DNA of 64,000 nt, taken from contig NZ_JAMLFW010000003.1 of NCBI RefSeq assembly GCF_024256385.1, forward strand, positions 124,001-188,000. The letters are read 5' to 3'. The notes beneath the pieces were generated by a model that saw only the letters and a program-made list of their open reading frames with translations, did not search any database and was not told the origin of the DNA. A program made the translations under genes and the position numbers. Positions 1 through 10,620 of this stretch are shown here, one piece after another. Position 1 is the first letter of the stretch. Each line of letters opens with the position of its first letter. The DNA is from Anatilimnocola floriformis. GTDB lineage: Bacteria > Planctomycetota > Planctomycetia > Pirellulales > Pirellulaceae.

Positions 1-2369
1 TGCAAATGGAGCAACTGTGGCAACGTGACTTCGCCACTCCGCTCGCAAGCACAGGCGGTGACGCGATCGCTACGGCCGAACATCGACAGGAAGGATGAAC
101 TGACGCCCGGATCGGGAATCTGAATCGCTCGCAGGCCGACCGGATAACCTTGAAATTGATCAGGGATGTTCGTGACCTGGCTCAACGCGTCGAGCAGCAC
201 TTCGGCGGGCAAACGACGAGCGTAATAGTGCGAGTAGTGGCGATTGTCTTGCTCGTTGGCTGCGACGGTGCCGCTGCTCAGCTGATAGGCCCGCGAGTTG
301 AGGAACAGCCGCTGCAAGTGCTTCAAATCGTACTTGTGCGCGACAAATTCCTGCACGAGCGCGTTCCAGAGTTCGCGATTCGACGGCGGATTGCTGGCAC
401 GCAGATCATCGACGGGCTCGACGAGACCGACGCTGAAGAAGTGCTTCCACTGGCGGTTGACCATGTTGCCGGCGAACGCGTTGTTGCTCGGCTGATGCAT
501 CCAGCGGACGAGCGACGACCGCGGGTCCTCGCCATCTTCGGTGTTCACTTCGCTCCGGTCGAGCGGCAAAGGCGGCATCATCTGGCCGGTGCGCGGCTGG
601 CGAACTTTCGGGTTCCGCTTATTTTCGGCGAGGCGGTTTTTCTGCTCGTCGAACTCCTTTTGCCGACGATCCGCTTCCTGCTGAGCCTTCTCAAGCTCTT
701 TGCCTTCTTTGCCTTCGAGATTCTTGCGGGCTTCGTCGACTTTCTTCTGCCGCTCGTCGAGATTCTTCTGATCGCGCTCTTCGTCTTCGGTGCCGATGAC
801 GAGTTGTGTCAAACCTTCGTTCGGATTCTTGCGTTTCAATTGCACGCGAGCAAAGAAGGCGGCGAAGCGATAGTAATCGTCTTGCGTGTAGCGCTCGAGC
901 GGATGGTTGTGGCACTTCGCACAACCGATGCGAGTGCCGAGAAACGACTGGGCAACGGAAGAAACCACTTCGGACTCTTCGACCCGGCGCTGTTCACCCA
1001 AAGTGACGATGAAGTAGCCCAGCTCGGGATGTTCGCCGACGTTGCCTTGGGCAGTGAGGACATCGGCGGCGATCTGATCCCAGCTGCGGTTGGCTTGCAA
1101 TTGCTTGCGCATCCAGGCTTGGAAGGATCGCACACCTTTCGTGCCGCGCACATCGTGGTCGCGTTCTTTGCGGTTCTGCAGTTGATCGCAGAGTTGCAGT
1201 GTCCAAAAGTCGATCCACTCGGGCCGAGCGAGGAGTTCTTCGATCAACTGTTGCCGTTTGTTCGGCGACGAATCAGCGAGAAACTTTTCTGCTTCGGCTT
1301 CGGTTGGAAGCGTGCCGATGGTGTCGAGGTATACACGGCGGAGAAAGGTCGCGTCATCGGCGGCTTGCGACGGAGGAATGCGCAGCGCAGCGAGCTTTTC
1401 AAACACATGCTGATCGACGACGTTGCGGCGTTCGGCTAGTTGCTCGGCAGGAACCGGTTCGGCGAATGGAATCGTGAGCTGGGCGACAACTACTTCGCCT
1501 TGAAAATGAACGCGAACGACGGTTTCGCCAGCCCGCAGACATTTCACGAGACCAGCCGATGAAACTTCGACGACGCTGGCATCGTTGGTGAAGAACTGCG
1601 CGAGCCAAGTGACATCGCGGACACGGCCGTCGTCGTAGGTGGCGTATACCGACAGTTGCTGGGTGTCACCGGCTGCAAGCGTGCGATCGCCGGGAAGGAT
1701 TTCGATCTTCGTGACAGCAGGTTCTGTCGCAATCAAGTTCGGCGTGCCGGCGGTGATCCATGCGAGCAGTGTCTTCTCGGCGCGGCTGCCGGTTTCAAAC
1801 AACCGACCGCCGCCATGCGGCTCGCGGCCGTTTGGCTTCTTGATGAGCAGGCTTTGGTCCGGTGCTGCCGTGCTCACACGTCGGCCAAAGAACTCGCGCG
1901 TCAGCCAACCGTGGTCCCACTCGGGAGCGTAACCGCGGAGCGAAAGTTTGAAACCGTTCTGGCCGGCCAGCTTGCCGTGGCAGGCGCCTTGATTACAGCC
2001 GTAGCGAGTGAGGACCGGCAGCACGTCGTGACGAAACGACGGCGGCGTTTGCGCATCGGCGTTTTTCACGACGAGCGGAATCTTGGCGGTCTGGCCGGAG
2101 TGTTCGATCGTCAGTTCCGCTTCGCCGTCGGCGCGGGCGATGACTTCACGACCTTCGATAGCGACGAGGTCTGCCTTCGACGAGTTGATCTTCACCTGAC
2201 CGGTAACATCGACGGTCTTACTATCGGTCTTCAGGAGTGCCACGATGCCGGCCCGGTCATTCGCACCATCGAGCGTGATCGTCGCGGGAAAAACTTTCAG
2301 CGTGGGTTCCGCGGCCAACGTCGGAACGGCGCAGCACAGCCAGGCGAGGCATACCAAGAGTGGACGCAA
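1..2369 (-). CDS. DUF1549/DUF1553 (PSD1-type) exported protein, 3' end outside window
   Basis: About 789 codons are visible; the reading frame is still open at base 1, so the last part of DUF1553 is missing. I chose the TTG at 2369 because it opens a signal-peptide-like stretch (LRPLLVCLAWLCCAVP) and the frame has a stop upstream at about 2439 with no ATG in between. The CNQGACHG motif (residues 125-132) resembles a CxxxxCH haem-binding site, and CAKCHNHP (about 483-490) is the second conserved cysteine motif of DUF1549 proteins. A highly charged coiled-coil-like insertion rich in E, K, Q and R lies at about residues 527-587, between the two domains; the two homologues in this window lack it. 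The visible C-terminus reads CACERSGEVTLPQLLHL, matching the end of DUF1553. The family is abundant in planctomycetes and exported; its biochemical role is unknown. The family call is firm, the function open. Confidence 0.9.
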   Translation of the reverse strand, partial: MRPLLVCLAWLCCAVPTLAAEPTLKVFPATITLDGANDRAGIVALLKTDSKTVDVTGQVKINSSKADLVAIEGREVIARADGEAELTIEHSGQTAKIPLVVKNADAQTPPSFRHDVLPVLTRYGCNQGACHGKLAGQNGFKLSLRGYAPEWDHGWLTREFFGRRVSTAAPDQSLLIKKPNGREPHGGGRLFETGSRAEKTLLAWITAGTPNLIATEPAVTKIEILPGDRTLAAGDTQQLSVYATYDDGRVRDVTWLAQFFTNDASVVEVSSAGLVKCLRAGETVVRVHFQGEVVVAQLTIPFAEPVPAEQLAERRNVVDQHVFEKLAALRIPPSQAADDATFLRRVYLDTIGTLPTEAEAEKFLADSSPNKRQQLIEELLARPEWIDFWTLQLCDQLQNRKERDHDVRGTKGVRSFQAWMRKQLQANRSWDQIAADVLTAQGNVGEHPELGYFIVTLGEQRRVEESEVVSSVAQSFLGTRIGCAKCHNHPLERYTQDDYYRFAAFFARVQLKRKNPNEGLTQLVIGTEDEERDQKNLDERQKKVDEARKNLEGKEGKELEKAQQEADRRQKEFDEQKNRLAENKRNPKVRQPRTGQMMPPLPLDRSEVNTEDGEDPRSSLVRWMHQPSNNAFAGNMVNRQWKHFFSVGLVEPVDDLRASNPPSNRELWNALVQEFVAHKYDLKHLQRLFLNSRAYQLSSGTVAANEQDNRHYSHYYARRLPAEVLLDALSQVTNIPDQFQGYPVGLRAIQIPDPGVSSSFLSMFGRSDRVTACACERSGEVTLPQLLHL

Positions 2370-2581
2370 GGATGTGTTCCGTTCGCAGGTGGGGAGGTAG
2401 GCGGGGAGTTGCCGATTCGGTCGGCAACCACGCCTATCTTAATCCACCCGCGCAGGCGGCGTAAAGCGAATTGAAATCTCCAGTGGGTTGTGCGGCGGAT
2501 GGTTTGGCTTTGCGCCAGGTCGTAGTCGCTGCGGCCTGCAGGCTGATTGCAAAACTCGCAGGAGAATGCCAGAAATTGGAG

Positions 2582-3574
2582 ATGCTCAACTATCTCATTC
2601 GCCGCGACTTGTATGCAGCGTGGGAACTCACGTTTGGTGCGATGCTCGTGATGTCTGTCGTCGGCCCGGCAATAGCTACCTTCGCCTGTCTGCGGCGGCC
2701 TCCGTTTCAATGGCGGACATGGCGGAGCAGCGCGTGGGTTGCCTGGCGAACGGGAGTTGTCGTTTGCGTTGCCAGTACCTTGTTCGGTGTTGGCATCGTT
2801 CAGTTGTTGAGTAACCTGATCGCCGGCTACCAACCGCTGGACATGCAATCGGTCACCACCATTTGTTTACTCGGTTATCTGTTGGCGTTTGGGGTCGCCT
2901 ATCGGCGCACGGTTCGACATCTAGCGACAATAGCCGAGCCGGAGAAGGATTCGCGGCGGTTTGCATTTTCACTTCGTACGTTGATCTTAGTGCAGGTCGC
3001 GATCATCGTCGCAATTGGCCTCTGGGTTGCGAATCGCCACCCCTTCCATGTGTTGAAGATGCAGCAACTGGCGCAACAGCATCAGATTGACGAACAAAGA
3101 ATGGAGGCCCAGGTCATGCAACGTTTGCAGCAACCTGGTTGGCATGCGGTGGTCAGTTCGAATCCACGTCGTTTGCAACTATTCACGCAAGGGAGCGATC
3201 TCCCCGGTTTTTCTGAGCAAACACTCGATCGAATTACCCGCGAAGACGGTCTCTCCCTGATCGAGGTGCGCAGCGATCAACTCACTGATCTCGGCGTCAG
3301 CAAACTTGCCGAGCATCGCGACTTGAAATTCTTGACCTTGAAGTCAGACAGCATCTCAGACAGTTGCTTCGCCGCTTTTGCGGGGCACCCGTCGCTCCTC
3401 GCGCTAAGAGTTGATAGCAACAACTTGACCGACGAGGTGTTTCAGCAATTGCAGCAGATCCCCAAGTTGAAAGAAGTGCATCTGACACTTCCCATGGGAA
3501 CCGAAGCTGCCATCAACTCCTACCGCCAGACCAAGCCTGGCGTGAAAGTGACGATCACAACCACCACGCCCTAA
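2582..3574 (+). CDS. Membrane protein with C-terminal leucine-rich-repeat-like region
   Basis: About 330 residues from the ATG at 2582. An upstream in-frame start at 2471 would add 37 residues with no recognisable signal, so I prefer the internal one, although no Shine-Dalgarno site is well placed. The N-terminal half has several hydrophobic helices (LTFGAMLVMSVVGPAIATF, then two more), followed by FSLRTLILVQVAIIVAIGLW, the planctomycete FSLRTL membrane-anchor motif. A Gln-rich segment leads to a soluble C-terminus with LRR-like steps (LTDLGVSKLAEHRDLKFLTL, then similar units ending in LKEVHL). It is probably an inner-membrane protein with an LRR-type binding face. Its partner and function are unknown. 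It ends 7 bp before the convergent permease gene. Confidence 0.75.
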   Translation: MLNYLIRRDLYAAWELTFGAMLVMSVVGPAIATFACLRRPPFQWRTWRSSAWVAWRTGVVVCVASTLFGVGIVQLLSNLIAGYQPLDMQSVTTICLLGYLLAFGVAYRRTVRHLATIAEPEKDSRRFAFSLRTLILVQVAIIVAIGLWVANRHPFHVLKMQQLAQQHQIDEQRMEAQVMQRLQQPGWHAVVSSNPRRLQLFTQGSDLPGFSEQTLDRITREDGLSLIEVRSDQLTDLGVSKLAEHRDLKFLTLKSDSISDSCFAAFAGHPSLLALRVDSNNLTDEVFQQLQQIPKLKEVHLTLPMGTEAAINSYRQTKPGVKVTITTTTP

Positions 3575-3581
3575 GTTGGCT

Positions 3582-5117
3582 TTAGTGCTTTATCGCCCCT
3601 GCCGGGCTCGCGCCACGCTTGGCTAGTTCCCCCCGCAGTTCCATGCCCAGGATGCTGTGATGGCGGCCGTAGAACCAATAGATGACCATACCGAGCGCTA
3701 GCCAGATAATCAGCCGTAGCCAGTTTTCCCAAGGGAGCGAGAGCATCAACAACAGGCAAAACAAAATGCCCAGCACCGGAATCACCGGCACTAGCGGGCA
3801 ACGGAATGGCCGTTCGGCTTCAGGGTTGGTCCGTCGCATAATGAGCACCGCGGCGCACACGATCACAAAGGCGAACAACGTGCCGATGTTGGTCAGGTGC
3901 AGCAGCGCGTCGAGCGGCAACAGGCCCGAGAGAAACGCCACAAAGAGGCCAATCAAGATCGTGCTCTTCCACGGCGTTTTGTAAGTCGGATGGACGTCGG
4001 CAAAGAACCGCTTTGGCACCAGGCCGTCGCGGGCCATGGCCATGAAGACGCGTGGGGCGCTGAGCATCATCACTAGCAGCACCGAGGTGATCCCCGCCAC
4101 GCCGGCCGCAGCGATAATGAATTCGGCCCAGGGCAGCCCCGCCCCTTTAAACGCACTCGAAACACCCGCTTTGGGATCCAGGTTTTGATAAGGAACCATG
4201 CCGGTCAGCACGGCGACCACGGCGACGTACAGCACCGTGCAAATCAGCAGCGACAGAATAATGCCGATCGGCACGTCGCGCTTGGGGTTCTTCGCTTCTT
4301 CGGCGTGTGTCGAAACCGAGTCGAAGCCGATGTACGCAAAGAAGATGATCGCCGATCCGGCGAGCATGCCCAGCGGCTTGTGATCGTCGCCCACGGTTCC
4401 GGCCAGCGGAATGCCGAAAAAGCCCACACCTGTCCAGCCGTAAGGAGCGAAAGGTGTCCAGTTTTTAGGATTGATGTAAAAAGCGCCGACGATGATGACG
4501 AACAGCACCGCGGCCAACTTGATGAACACCATCAGGGCGTTAAAGCTGGCGCTCTCTTGAATGCCGCGCACCAGAATCACCGTCATGATCGCCACGATGA
4601 TGACCGCGGGCAAATTGACAAAGGCCCCGGTCATCACATAGTGACCATTCTCATAGACGATGGGCGATTTGCTTAAAACATCGGGTATATGCACGCCGAT
4701 TTTCGTCAGCACGCTTTGAAAGTATCCGGACCAACCGTTCGCGACCGTCGCCGCCCCCACGGCATATTCCAGCACCAGATCCCAGCCGATGATCCAGGCA
4801 AAAAGTTCGCCCAACGTCGCATAGGCATAGGTATAGGCCGAACCGGCCACCGGCGCCATCGAAGCAAACTCCGCATAGCAGAGCGCCGCAAAGACACACG
4901 TCAGGCCGGCGACGACATACGAAATCATCAGCGCCGGACCGGCCACATTGCGAGCTGCTTCGCCGGTCGCGACAAAGATTCCCGCGCCGATGATGGCTCC
5001 CACGCCGAGGGCGGTGAGCGAGACAGGGCCGAGCGCTCGCTTCAGGCTGTGGTCGCCGGCCATGTCGTCGAGCAGGACTTTGAGCGATTTGGTGGCGAAG
5101 AGTTGATTCTTGCTCAT
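3582..5117 (-). CDS. APC-superfamily amino acid permease
   Basis: A 511-residue polytopic membrane protein of the amino acid-polyamine-organocation superfamily, closest in pattern to the YfnA/cationic amino acid transporter branch. The first helix carries the family signature GVGAIIGAGIFVATG (around residues 38-52), which forms the unwound substrate-binding segment in APC transporters. FASMAPVAGSAYTYAYATLG in helix 3 and FFAYIGFDSVSTHAEEAKNP around helix 6-7 are also typical. Length and about 12 predicted helices fit the family. It is a probable proton-coupled importer of amino acids; the substrate cannot be read from the sequence. The ATG at 5117 has no obvious Shine-Dalgarno site. It stands alone, convergent with the LRR-like gene and divergent from the methyltransferase gene. 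Confidence 0.93.
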   Translation of the reverse strand: MSKNQLFATKSLKVLLDDMAGDHSLKRALGPVSLTALGVGAIIGAGIFVATGEAARNVAGPALMISYVVAGLTCVFAALCYAEFASMAPVAGSAYTYAYATLGELFAWIIGWDLVLEYAVGAATVANGWSGYFQSVLTKIGVHIPDVLSKSPIVYENGHYVMTGAFVNLPAVIIVAIMTVILVRGIQESASFNALMVFIKLAAVLFVIIVGAFYINPKNWTPFAPYGWTGVGFFGIPLAGTVGDDHKPLGMLAGSAIIFFAYIGFDSVSTHAEEAKNPKRDVPIGIILSLLICTVLYVAVVAVLTGMVPYQNLDPKAGVSSAFKGAGLPWAEFIIAAAGVAGITSVLLVMMLSAPRVFMAMARDGLVPKRFFADVHPTYKTPWKSTILIGLFVAFLSGLLPLDALLHLTNIGTLFAFVIVCAAVLIMRRTNPEAERPFRCPLVPVIPVLGILFCLLLMLSLPWENWLRLIIWLALGMVIYWFYGRHHSILGMELRGELAKRGASPAGAIKH

Positions 5118-5369
5118 TGCAGAACGGAGGCCTTGTTGGGCAGAGATTCCGAAATTGGACGAGAGGTGGCGATCGGCAGCCGAAAGTTGGGATTAGCGTA
5201 ATCCTCGGCTGTGCCAGAAACAATGTCGTTTCCAATAATCAGCGCACAGTCTCGAAAGTTCTGGCCGAACGCACCGCCCGGCGTTCGGCCGGTAGTTGTT
5301 TGCTCCGCAGCCGGCGCTTAATCTGCAAACTCTCCTTCTGAAGAAACCCAGCACGCGGAGTTGCCTGCG

Positions 5370-6098
5370 ATGTTCCTGCGATTCGTCGGTTGTTGCCTTG
5401 TTCTCTCGTCGGCCGTGGCCTTTGCCCAGGAACGCCCGCCAGCCAAGCCTGCCGACGTGGTTCAGCCGCCGGCCCTCACCGAATATAAGGGGCGCAAGAT
5501 CGCACAGACGATGCACTTTCTCGGCGCCGAATGGCTGATCCGCGAGAACCGCGAACAAGAGGAGCGCTGCTCACTGCTCCTTACCAACCTGGGCGTGAAG
5601 CGGGGCATGAACATCTGCGACATGGGTTGCGGCAACGGCTTTTACACGCTGCAACTAGCTAAGATGGTCGGCGAGAAAGGGCACCTCTACGCTGTCGACA
5701 TTCAGCCCGAGATGCTGAAGTTCCTCAACGACCGGGCCGACAAGCAGGGGGTGAAAAACGTCTCGCCGATCCTCGGCACGTTCACCAACCCGCGACTGCC
5801 GGCCGGCAAGATCGACCTCATTCTCTGCGTCGACGTCTACCACGAGTTCTCGCACCCCAAGCAAATGCTCAGCGCGATGCGCGAGTCGCTATCGCCTGAC
5901 GGCCTGATCGCGCTGGTCGAATACCGGGCCGAAGACCCCGAAGTGCCGATTAAACCCGAGCACAAAATGACGAAGGAACAGATCCTGAAAGAATACCCCG
6001 CCAACGGCCTGAAGCTTGTGAAAGAGTTCGACAAGCTGCCGTGGCAACACCTGATGTTCTTCGGCCGTGATGAAAGCTGGAAGCCGACGAAGGAGTAA
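5370..6098 (+). CDS. Exported class I SAM-dependent methyltransferase-like protein
   Basis: About 242 residues. The ATG at 5370 is chosen because GGAG sits 9 bases upstream and the product then begins with a clean signal peptide (MFLRFVGCCLVLSSAVAFA). The body is a Rossmann methyltransferase: motif I ICDMGCGNGFYTLQLAK, an acidic strand end YAVDIQPEML for binding the SAM ribose, and DLILCVDVYHEFSHPKQ as motif IV. A secreted SAM-dependent enzyme is odd because SAM is cytoplasmic, but such leader-bearing methyltransferases recur in planctomycetes. Substrate is unknown. The gene ends 3 bp before a long inverted repeat shared with the convergent neighbour. Confidence 0.88.
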   Translation: MFLRFVGCCLVLSSAVAFAQERPPAKPADVVQPPALTEYKGRKIAQTMHFLGAEWLIRENREQEERCSLLLTNLGVKRGMNICDMGCGNGFYTLQLAKMVGEKGHLYAVDIQPEMLKFLNDRADKQGVKNVSPILGTFTNPRLPAGKIDLILCVDVYHEFSHPKQMLSAMRESLSPDGLIALVEYRAEDPEVPIKPEHKMTKEQILKEYPANGLKLVKEFDKLPWQHLMFFGRDESWKPTKE

Positions 6099-6100
6099 GG

Positions 6101-6180
6101 AATTGCAGATGGCAGATTTGAGATTGCAGATTAGGGAGACCTGTCCCCAATCTGCAATCTGCCATTTTCAATCTGCAATT
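6101..6180. repeat. Long inverted repeat between convergent genes, probable bidirectional terminator
   Basis: Left arm 6101-6132 and right arm 6149-6180 are imperfect reverse complements, each built from a repeating unit close to TTGCAGATTGCAGA. The loop contains GGGAGACCTGTCCCC. The element fills the whole gap between two convergent stop codons, 3 bp from each. A strong RNA hairpin in both directions suggests shared transcription termination; the tandem-repeat composition of the arms is unusual for a terminator. Confidence 0.75.
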
Positions 6181-6183
6181 CTT

Positions 6184-6639
6184 CTAGTGCTTCATGGGCG
6201 TGTAGCGAGCATCGCTGAAGCCCAGCAGCGGGATGAACACGATCGGCAACAGAATGATACCAATCGCATAACCGGTGTCCTTGCCGAAGTTCTTGGCGAC
6301 GTTGATCCAGATCATGACCGCGGCCACGATGTTCAAGCAGGGAACAAACGTGAAAAAGAACCACATGATGTCCATGCCGGCGATTTCGGTCAGCACGTAG
6401 GCGTTATAGATCGGGACGATTGCCGCCCAACCAGGCTTGCCGGCTTTTTCAAACAGCTTCCACATGCCAATGAGCGGGATTAGCGCGATGGCGAAGATGA
6501 TGGCGAAGCAAAACAGCGAACCGACGCCGCCGCACAGGGCACCCATGATCCCGCCGCCGCCACCGCCGGGCGCGTTATTGGGATCGAAATTGAGGTCGTC
6601 CGGCACTTGAAAAGCCAGCAGCATCAAACTTGACAACAT
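6184..6639 (-). CDS. DUF5684-type small integral membrane protein
   Basis: About 151 residues from the ATG at 6639, preceded by GAGGGA at suitable spacing; an upstream start would add a hydrophilic leader without support. After a Gly-rich segment (six consecutive Gly) there are four hydrophobic helices. The diagnostic block is KLFEKAGKPGWAAIVPIYN followed by a helix and WINVAKNFGKDTGYAIG, which matches my recollection of DUF5684. The C-terminus GFSDARYTPM is also typical. These proteins are predicted inner-membrane proteins of unknown function, sometimes fused to or near signal peptidases. No such neighbour occurs here. Confidence 0.8.
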   Translation of the reverse strand: MLSSLMLLAFQVPDDLNFDPNNAPGGGGGGIMGALCGGVGSLFCFAIIFAIALIPLIGMWKLFEKAGKPGWAAIVPIYNAYVLTEIAGMDIMWFFFTFVPCLNIVAAVMIWINVAKNFGKDTGYAIGIILLPIVFIPLLGFSDARYTPMKH

Positions 6640-6828
6640 ATCCGCGTTCCCTCGTGAATAGAGACTCGCCCATGAACTGTAGGTAGACGTACACAACGCG
6701 AGCAGCGCTAACGGAAAGGCGGCGCTGTTTTTGCTAGCCGGCCCTCGCGAGGGGTATTGTACTCATCGTCGCTACAGTTGCTACTAGCCGCAAAATTTTC
6801 CACCAAGCGGCGGGCAGAGGATGAGGGA

Positions 6829-6913
6829 GAGATGAAGAGCGGAGGGGACGAAGAGCCGAAGCAGCTCTCGGCAATTCTGGCTCTCCTCCGTCTTCCCCTA
6901 ACCTCTTCATCCC
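6829..6913. repeat. Purine/pyrimidine imperfect inverted repeat at a gene end
   Basis: Left arm 6829-6856 is purine-rich (GATGAAGAGCGGAGGGGA) and right arm 6880-6913 is its pyrimidine-rich imperfect complement (CTCCTCCGTCTTCCCC). It lies directly downstream of the stop at 6924 of the leftward gene, and the purine/pyrimidine bias runs on into the last codons of that gene. It could terminate transcription. Like the element at 6101-6180, its arms consist of degenerate short-period repeats. Confidence 0.55.
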
Positions 6914-6923
6914 TTCCTTCCTT

Positions 6924-9014
6924 TCATTCCCTCTCCTCTTCATACGGATCCCGCAGCAGTTCTTCGCAACGTTTCGGATCCGCCCCTTCGGCGATGAGTT
7001 GCTTGACGAGCTTTTGCATCCGCGGCTTGTCTTCGAGAGAGGCCCGGTCTCCGAAGTGCGCGATGGCCGCTTCGGCCCGAGCGACGCCATTTTTGGCTTC
7101 CAGAAAGGCGATGAGATGTTGCGGTTCATAGCCGGCGGAGACGTTATCAGGCTGTTCAGGCGTCGACCCCAAGTCAAGCCATTCATCTCCAGTTGCGGGC
7201 TTCGTTACCGGCTTAGGTTTTTCTTTGGCATTCAGGCGCTCCCAGGCTCGCTTGAGCAACGGCACGGCTGCCACGTCGCGATTGAAGATGATCACCGAAA
7301 AGTTCCCATACACCAGATGCGAATAGTCGTGAGTGAATTGCTCTTTGGTTCCCGGTTGCTTGATGAGTTCCTCCATCCGGCGGTGCAGTTGCTGCAGGGC
7401 AACCGGTGGCGAAATCTCATCTAGCGCCTTGATCGCCTCACTGGCCAGGTAGACGGACTTACTTTCGGAGAGTCCTGTTAGGTATTTCACGTCCTTTTCG
7501 CTGCCGAGTTTGCCCAGCAATTTCACCAACTCGAACATGTGAAAGGAGTCCGGAGTCTCGGTCTGGCGAGACTCAGCCAGGATCACCTGGAGCAGTTCAT
7601 AAGCTTCTTTGCGGAACTTGCCCGTATCGGCTGCGTACCTGAAGAGGTAATCAGCAGCCGTCGTGCGCGGGCCTTTGGGATACGTTTCTTTCTCCGGCTT
7701 TAAGGTCCTCACCTGCTGCGCGAGAAAGTCGAAGTAGCTGGCATCGTGAGTATGCCGCAGCAAGGTGTGCGCGAGCGAGATTTTCAGGAACGGATGTTTG
7801 GTGTCGCGATACTGCTGTGTGAGCAGATCGACGTGCTCCTTGGTCAGCTTGGTCCGAGCCAGCACGAAGCAAATGCGATCGGCCCGCTCTTGGGTTTCCG
7901 GCTTGATCAAATCGGGCAGAACTTCGATCAGCCAGATCAGTCGTTCCGGATGCTGTTTATCGAGAGTGAACGTCACGGCCCATTGCGAGATCATTTGATT
8001 TTCGGTCGATCGATAGGCAATCGCCCGCTTGATTGCGACCTGCAGATCAGCCGAAGTCGCGATCTCCAGCATCCGAGTTTCATCGGCAAGTTCCAGCCGC
8101 TTCAGCTCGGGCATCGCCTCTGCCAAGCCGACCTTCACGGCGAGCTTGCCGTATAGATGCCGCTCTACCCAAAGCTGGTGTCGATGCGCGGAAGTTACTT
8201 GCCGCACGGCCTCGGGGCTTCTACCCGCGGCCATCTTCGCCTCGGCCACTTGTTGTTCAGGCGTCTCAAATGGATTCTTCCGCAGCTCGGTTTGCTCGCG
8301 GAATTCGGCGATTAGCGGAATCTCCTTCAGCCGGCGGAGAATTTCTGCAGACTGCTCGGCTGCGGCAATTGCCTGGCCCTGTTTCTCCGCAACAGGAAAC
8401 GCAAAGTCGGCCAGTTGGGCAAAGGCGTAACTCCGAATTTTCTCCAGAGGTTCGTCTCCAGATTCTTCTGCCTGCAAGTGTGCGGGATGCAAGTGAAACG
8501 GAAATTTATCGTCGCGCGAAACCACTTCCACATACAAAGGGGCGGGGCCGATCGTAATACTCGAAAAACCGTATCTCTCGCGAGGCTTCTCCACGGCATG
8601 AAATGCATAGGCCAGTTGCCGCACAAGCGAATCGATTTCCGCCGCCGGCCGTGTGACTCGAAAGATGCCCGTCTTATCGGTCAGTTCCCACTTCGCCTGT
8701 TGGTCGCGAACCTGAATCTCGAGCCGAGCGTCCGTATCCATGAAGCAACCGCTTCCGCGATGCAACAGCAAGTCGTACTTCGCCGGCAAGCCGCTGGCCC
8801 GCTCCGGCACGGTCAGAGCCCACTCTGTGGGTAATTTCTTTTGCTTCTCCGCAATCAGTTTCACCACGGCGTCGCGCGCTTGCCGATCGGCTGGCGACAT
8901 CTCAGTGACCACCGGCGGCTTGACGACAAAGCCCTGTTCGTCGCCATGAGCAGCGCCGACCGCCAGCAACCCTCCCACCAACGCGATCGCCAGCACGCAC
9001 TTCGTTGCCCGCAT
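6924..9014 (-). CDS. Large exported helical-repeat protein, function unknown
   Basis: About 696 residues from the ATG at 9014, which has AGGGAGA just upstream and opens a signal peptide (MRATKCVLAIALVGGLLAVGAAHG). Longer starts would hide the leader. The rest looks soluble and largely alpha-helical. It contains repeated short helical pairs in the second half (for example TKLTKEHVDLLTQQYRDTK and KYLTGLSESKSVYLASEAIK), reminiscent of HEAT/ARM-like scaffolds. The tail is acidic (EELLRDPYEEERE). I do not recognise a catalytic motif. Its location is probably periplasmic. It is divergently transcribed from thiC across a 200-bp gap, and no functional link is evident. Confidence 0.8.
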   Translation of the reverse strand: MRATKCVLAIALVGGLLAVGAAHGDEQGFVVKPPVVTEMSPADRQARDAVVKLIAEKQKKLPTEWALTVPERASGLPAKYDLLLHRGSGCFMDTDARLEIQVRDQQAKWELTDKTGIFRVTRPAAEIDSLVRQLAYAFHAVEKPRERYGFSSITIGPAPLYVEVVSRDDKFPFHLHPAHLQAEESGDEPLEKIRSYAFAQLADFAFPVAEKQGQAIAAAEQSAEILRRLKEIPLIAEFREQTELRKNPFETPEQQVAEAKMAAGRSPEAVRQVTSAHRHQLWVERHLYGKLAVKVGLAEAMPELKRLELADETRMLEIATSADLQVAIKRAIAYRSTENQMISQWAVTFTLDKQHPERLIWLIEVLPDLIKPETQERADRICFVLARTKLTKEHVDLLTQQYRDTKHPFLKISLAHTLLRHTHDASYFDFLAQQVRTLKPEKETYPKGPRTTAADYLFRYAADTGKFRKEAYELLQVILAESRQTETPDSFHMFELVKLLGKLGSEKDVKYLTGLSESKSVYLASEAIKALDEISPPVALQQLHRRMEELIKQPGTKEQFTHDYSHLVYGNFSVIIFNRDVAAVPLLKRAWERLNAKEKPKPVTKPATGDEWLDLGSTPEQPDNVSAGYEPQHLIAFLEAKNGVARAEAAIAHFGDRASLEDKPRMQKLVKQLIAEGADPKRCEELLRDPYEEERE

Positions 9015-9161
9015 ATCGATCTCCCTGCCGCAGATGAGCTTAGCCCCGCAACCCATTCGGGCGGCATACACCACATTATTCCACGAACTCAGCCCAAATG
9101 CCTGCTCCGCCAGATCTCGACTCCTGCTGGCCATCCCTGACCCCACTCGCACAACTCCCGC

Positions 9162-9167
9162 TATAAT
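9162..9167 (+). promoter_or_regulatory. Possible -10 box upstream of thiC
   Basis: A perfect TATAAT lies 49 bases before the thiC start, but the -35 region is poor (nearest partial match is CTGACC at long spacing). In the whole 9015-9215 gap I see no TPP riboswitch: the conserved CUGAGA and ACCUGAUCUGG blocks are absent. Confidence 0.3.
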
Positions 9168-9197
9168 GCCCGGTACTCATCCCGATCCGTTTCATAA

Positions 9198-10580
<1,383 letters not shown>

Positions 10581-10620
10581 TCGCCGAAAGATTCCTCGTG
10601 GGAAAAAGTTGTCGTTAAAG

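Noticed and set aside
150-1439. 429-aa rightward open frame
   Set aside because: Antisense to the DUF1549/DUF1553 gene at 1-2369; its composition is that of a shadow frame in C+G-rich DNA and no motif fits.
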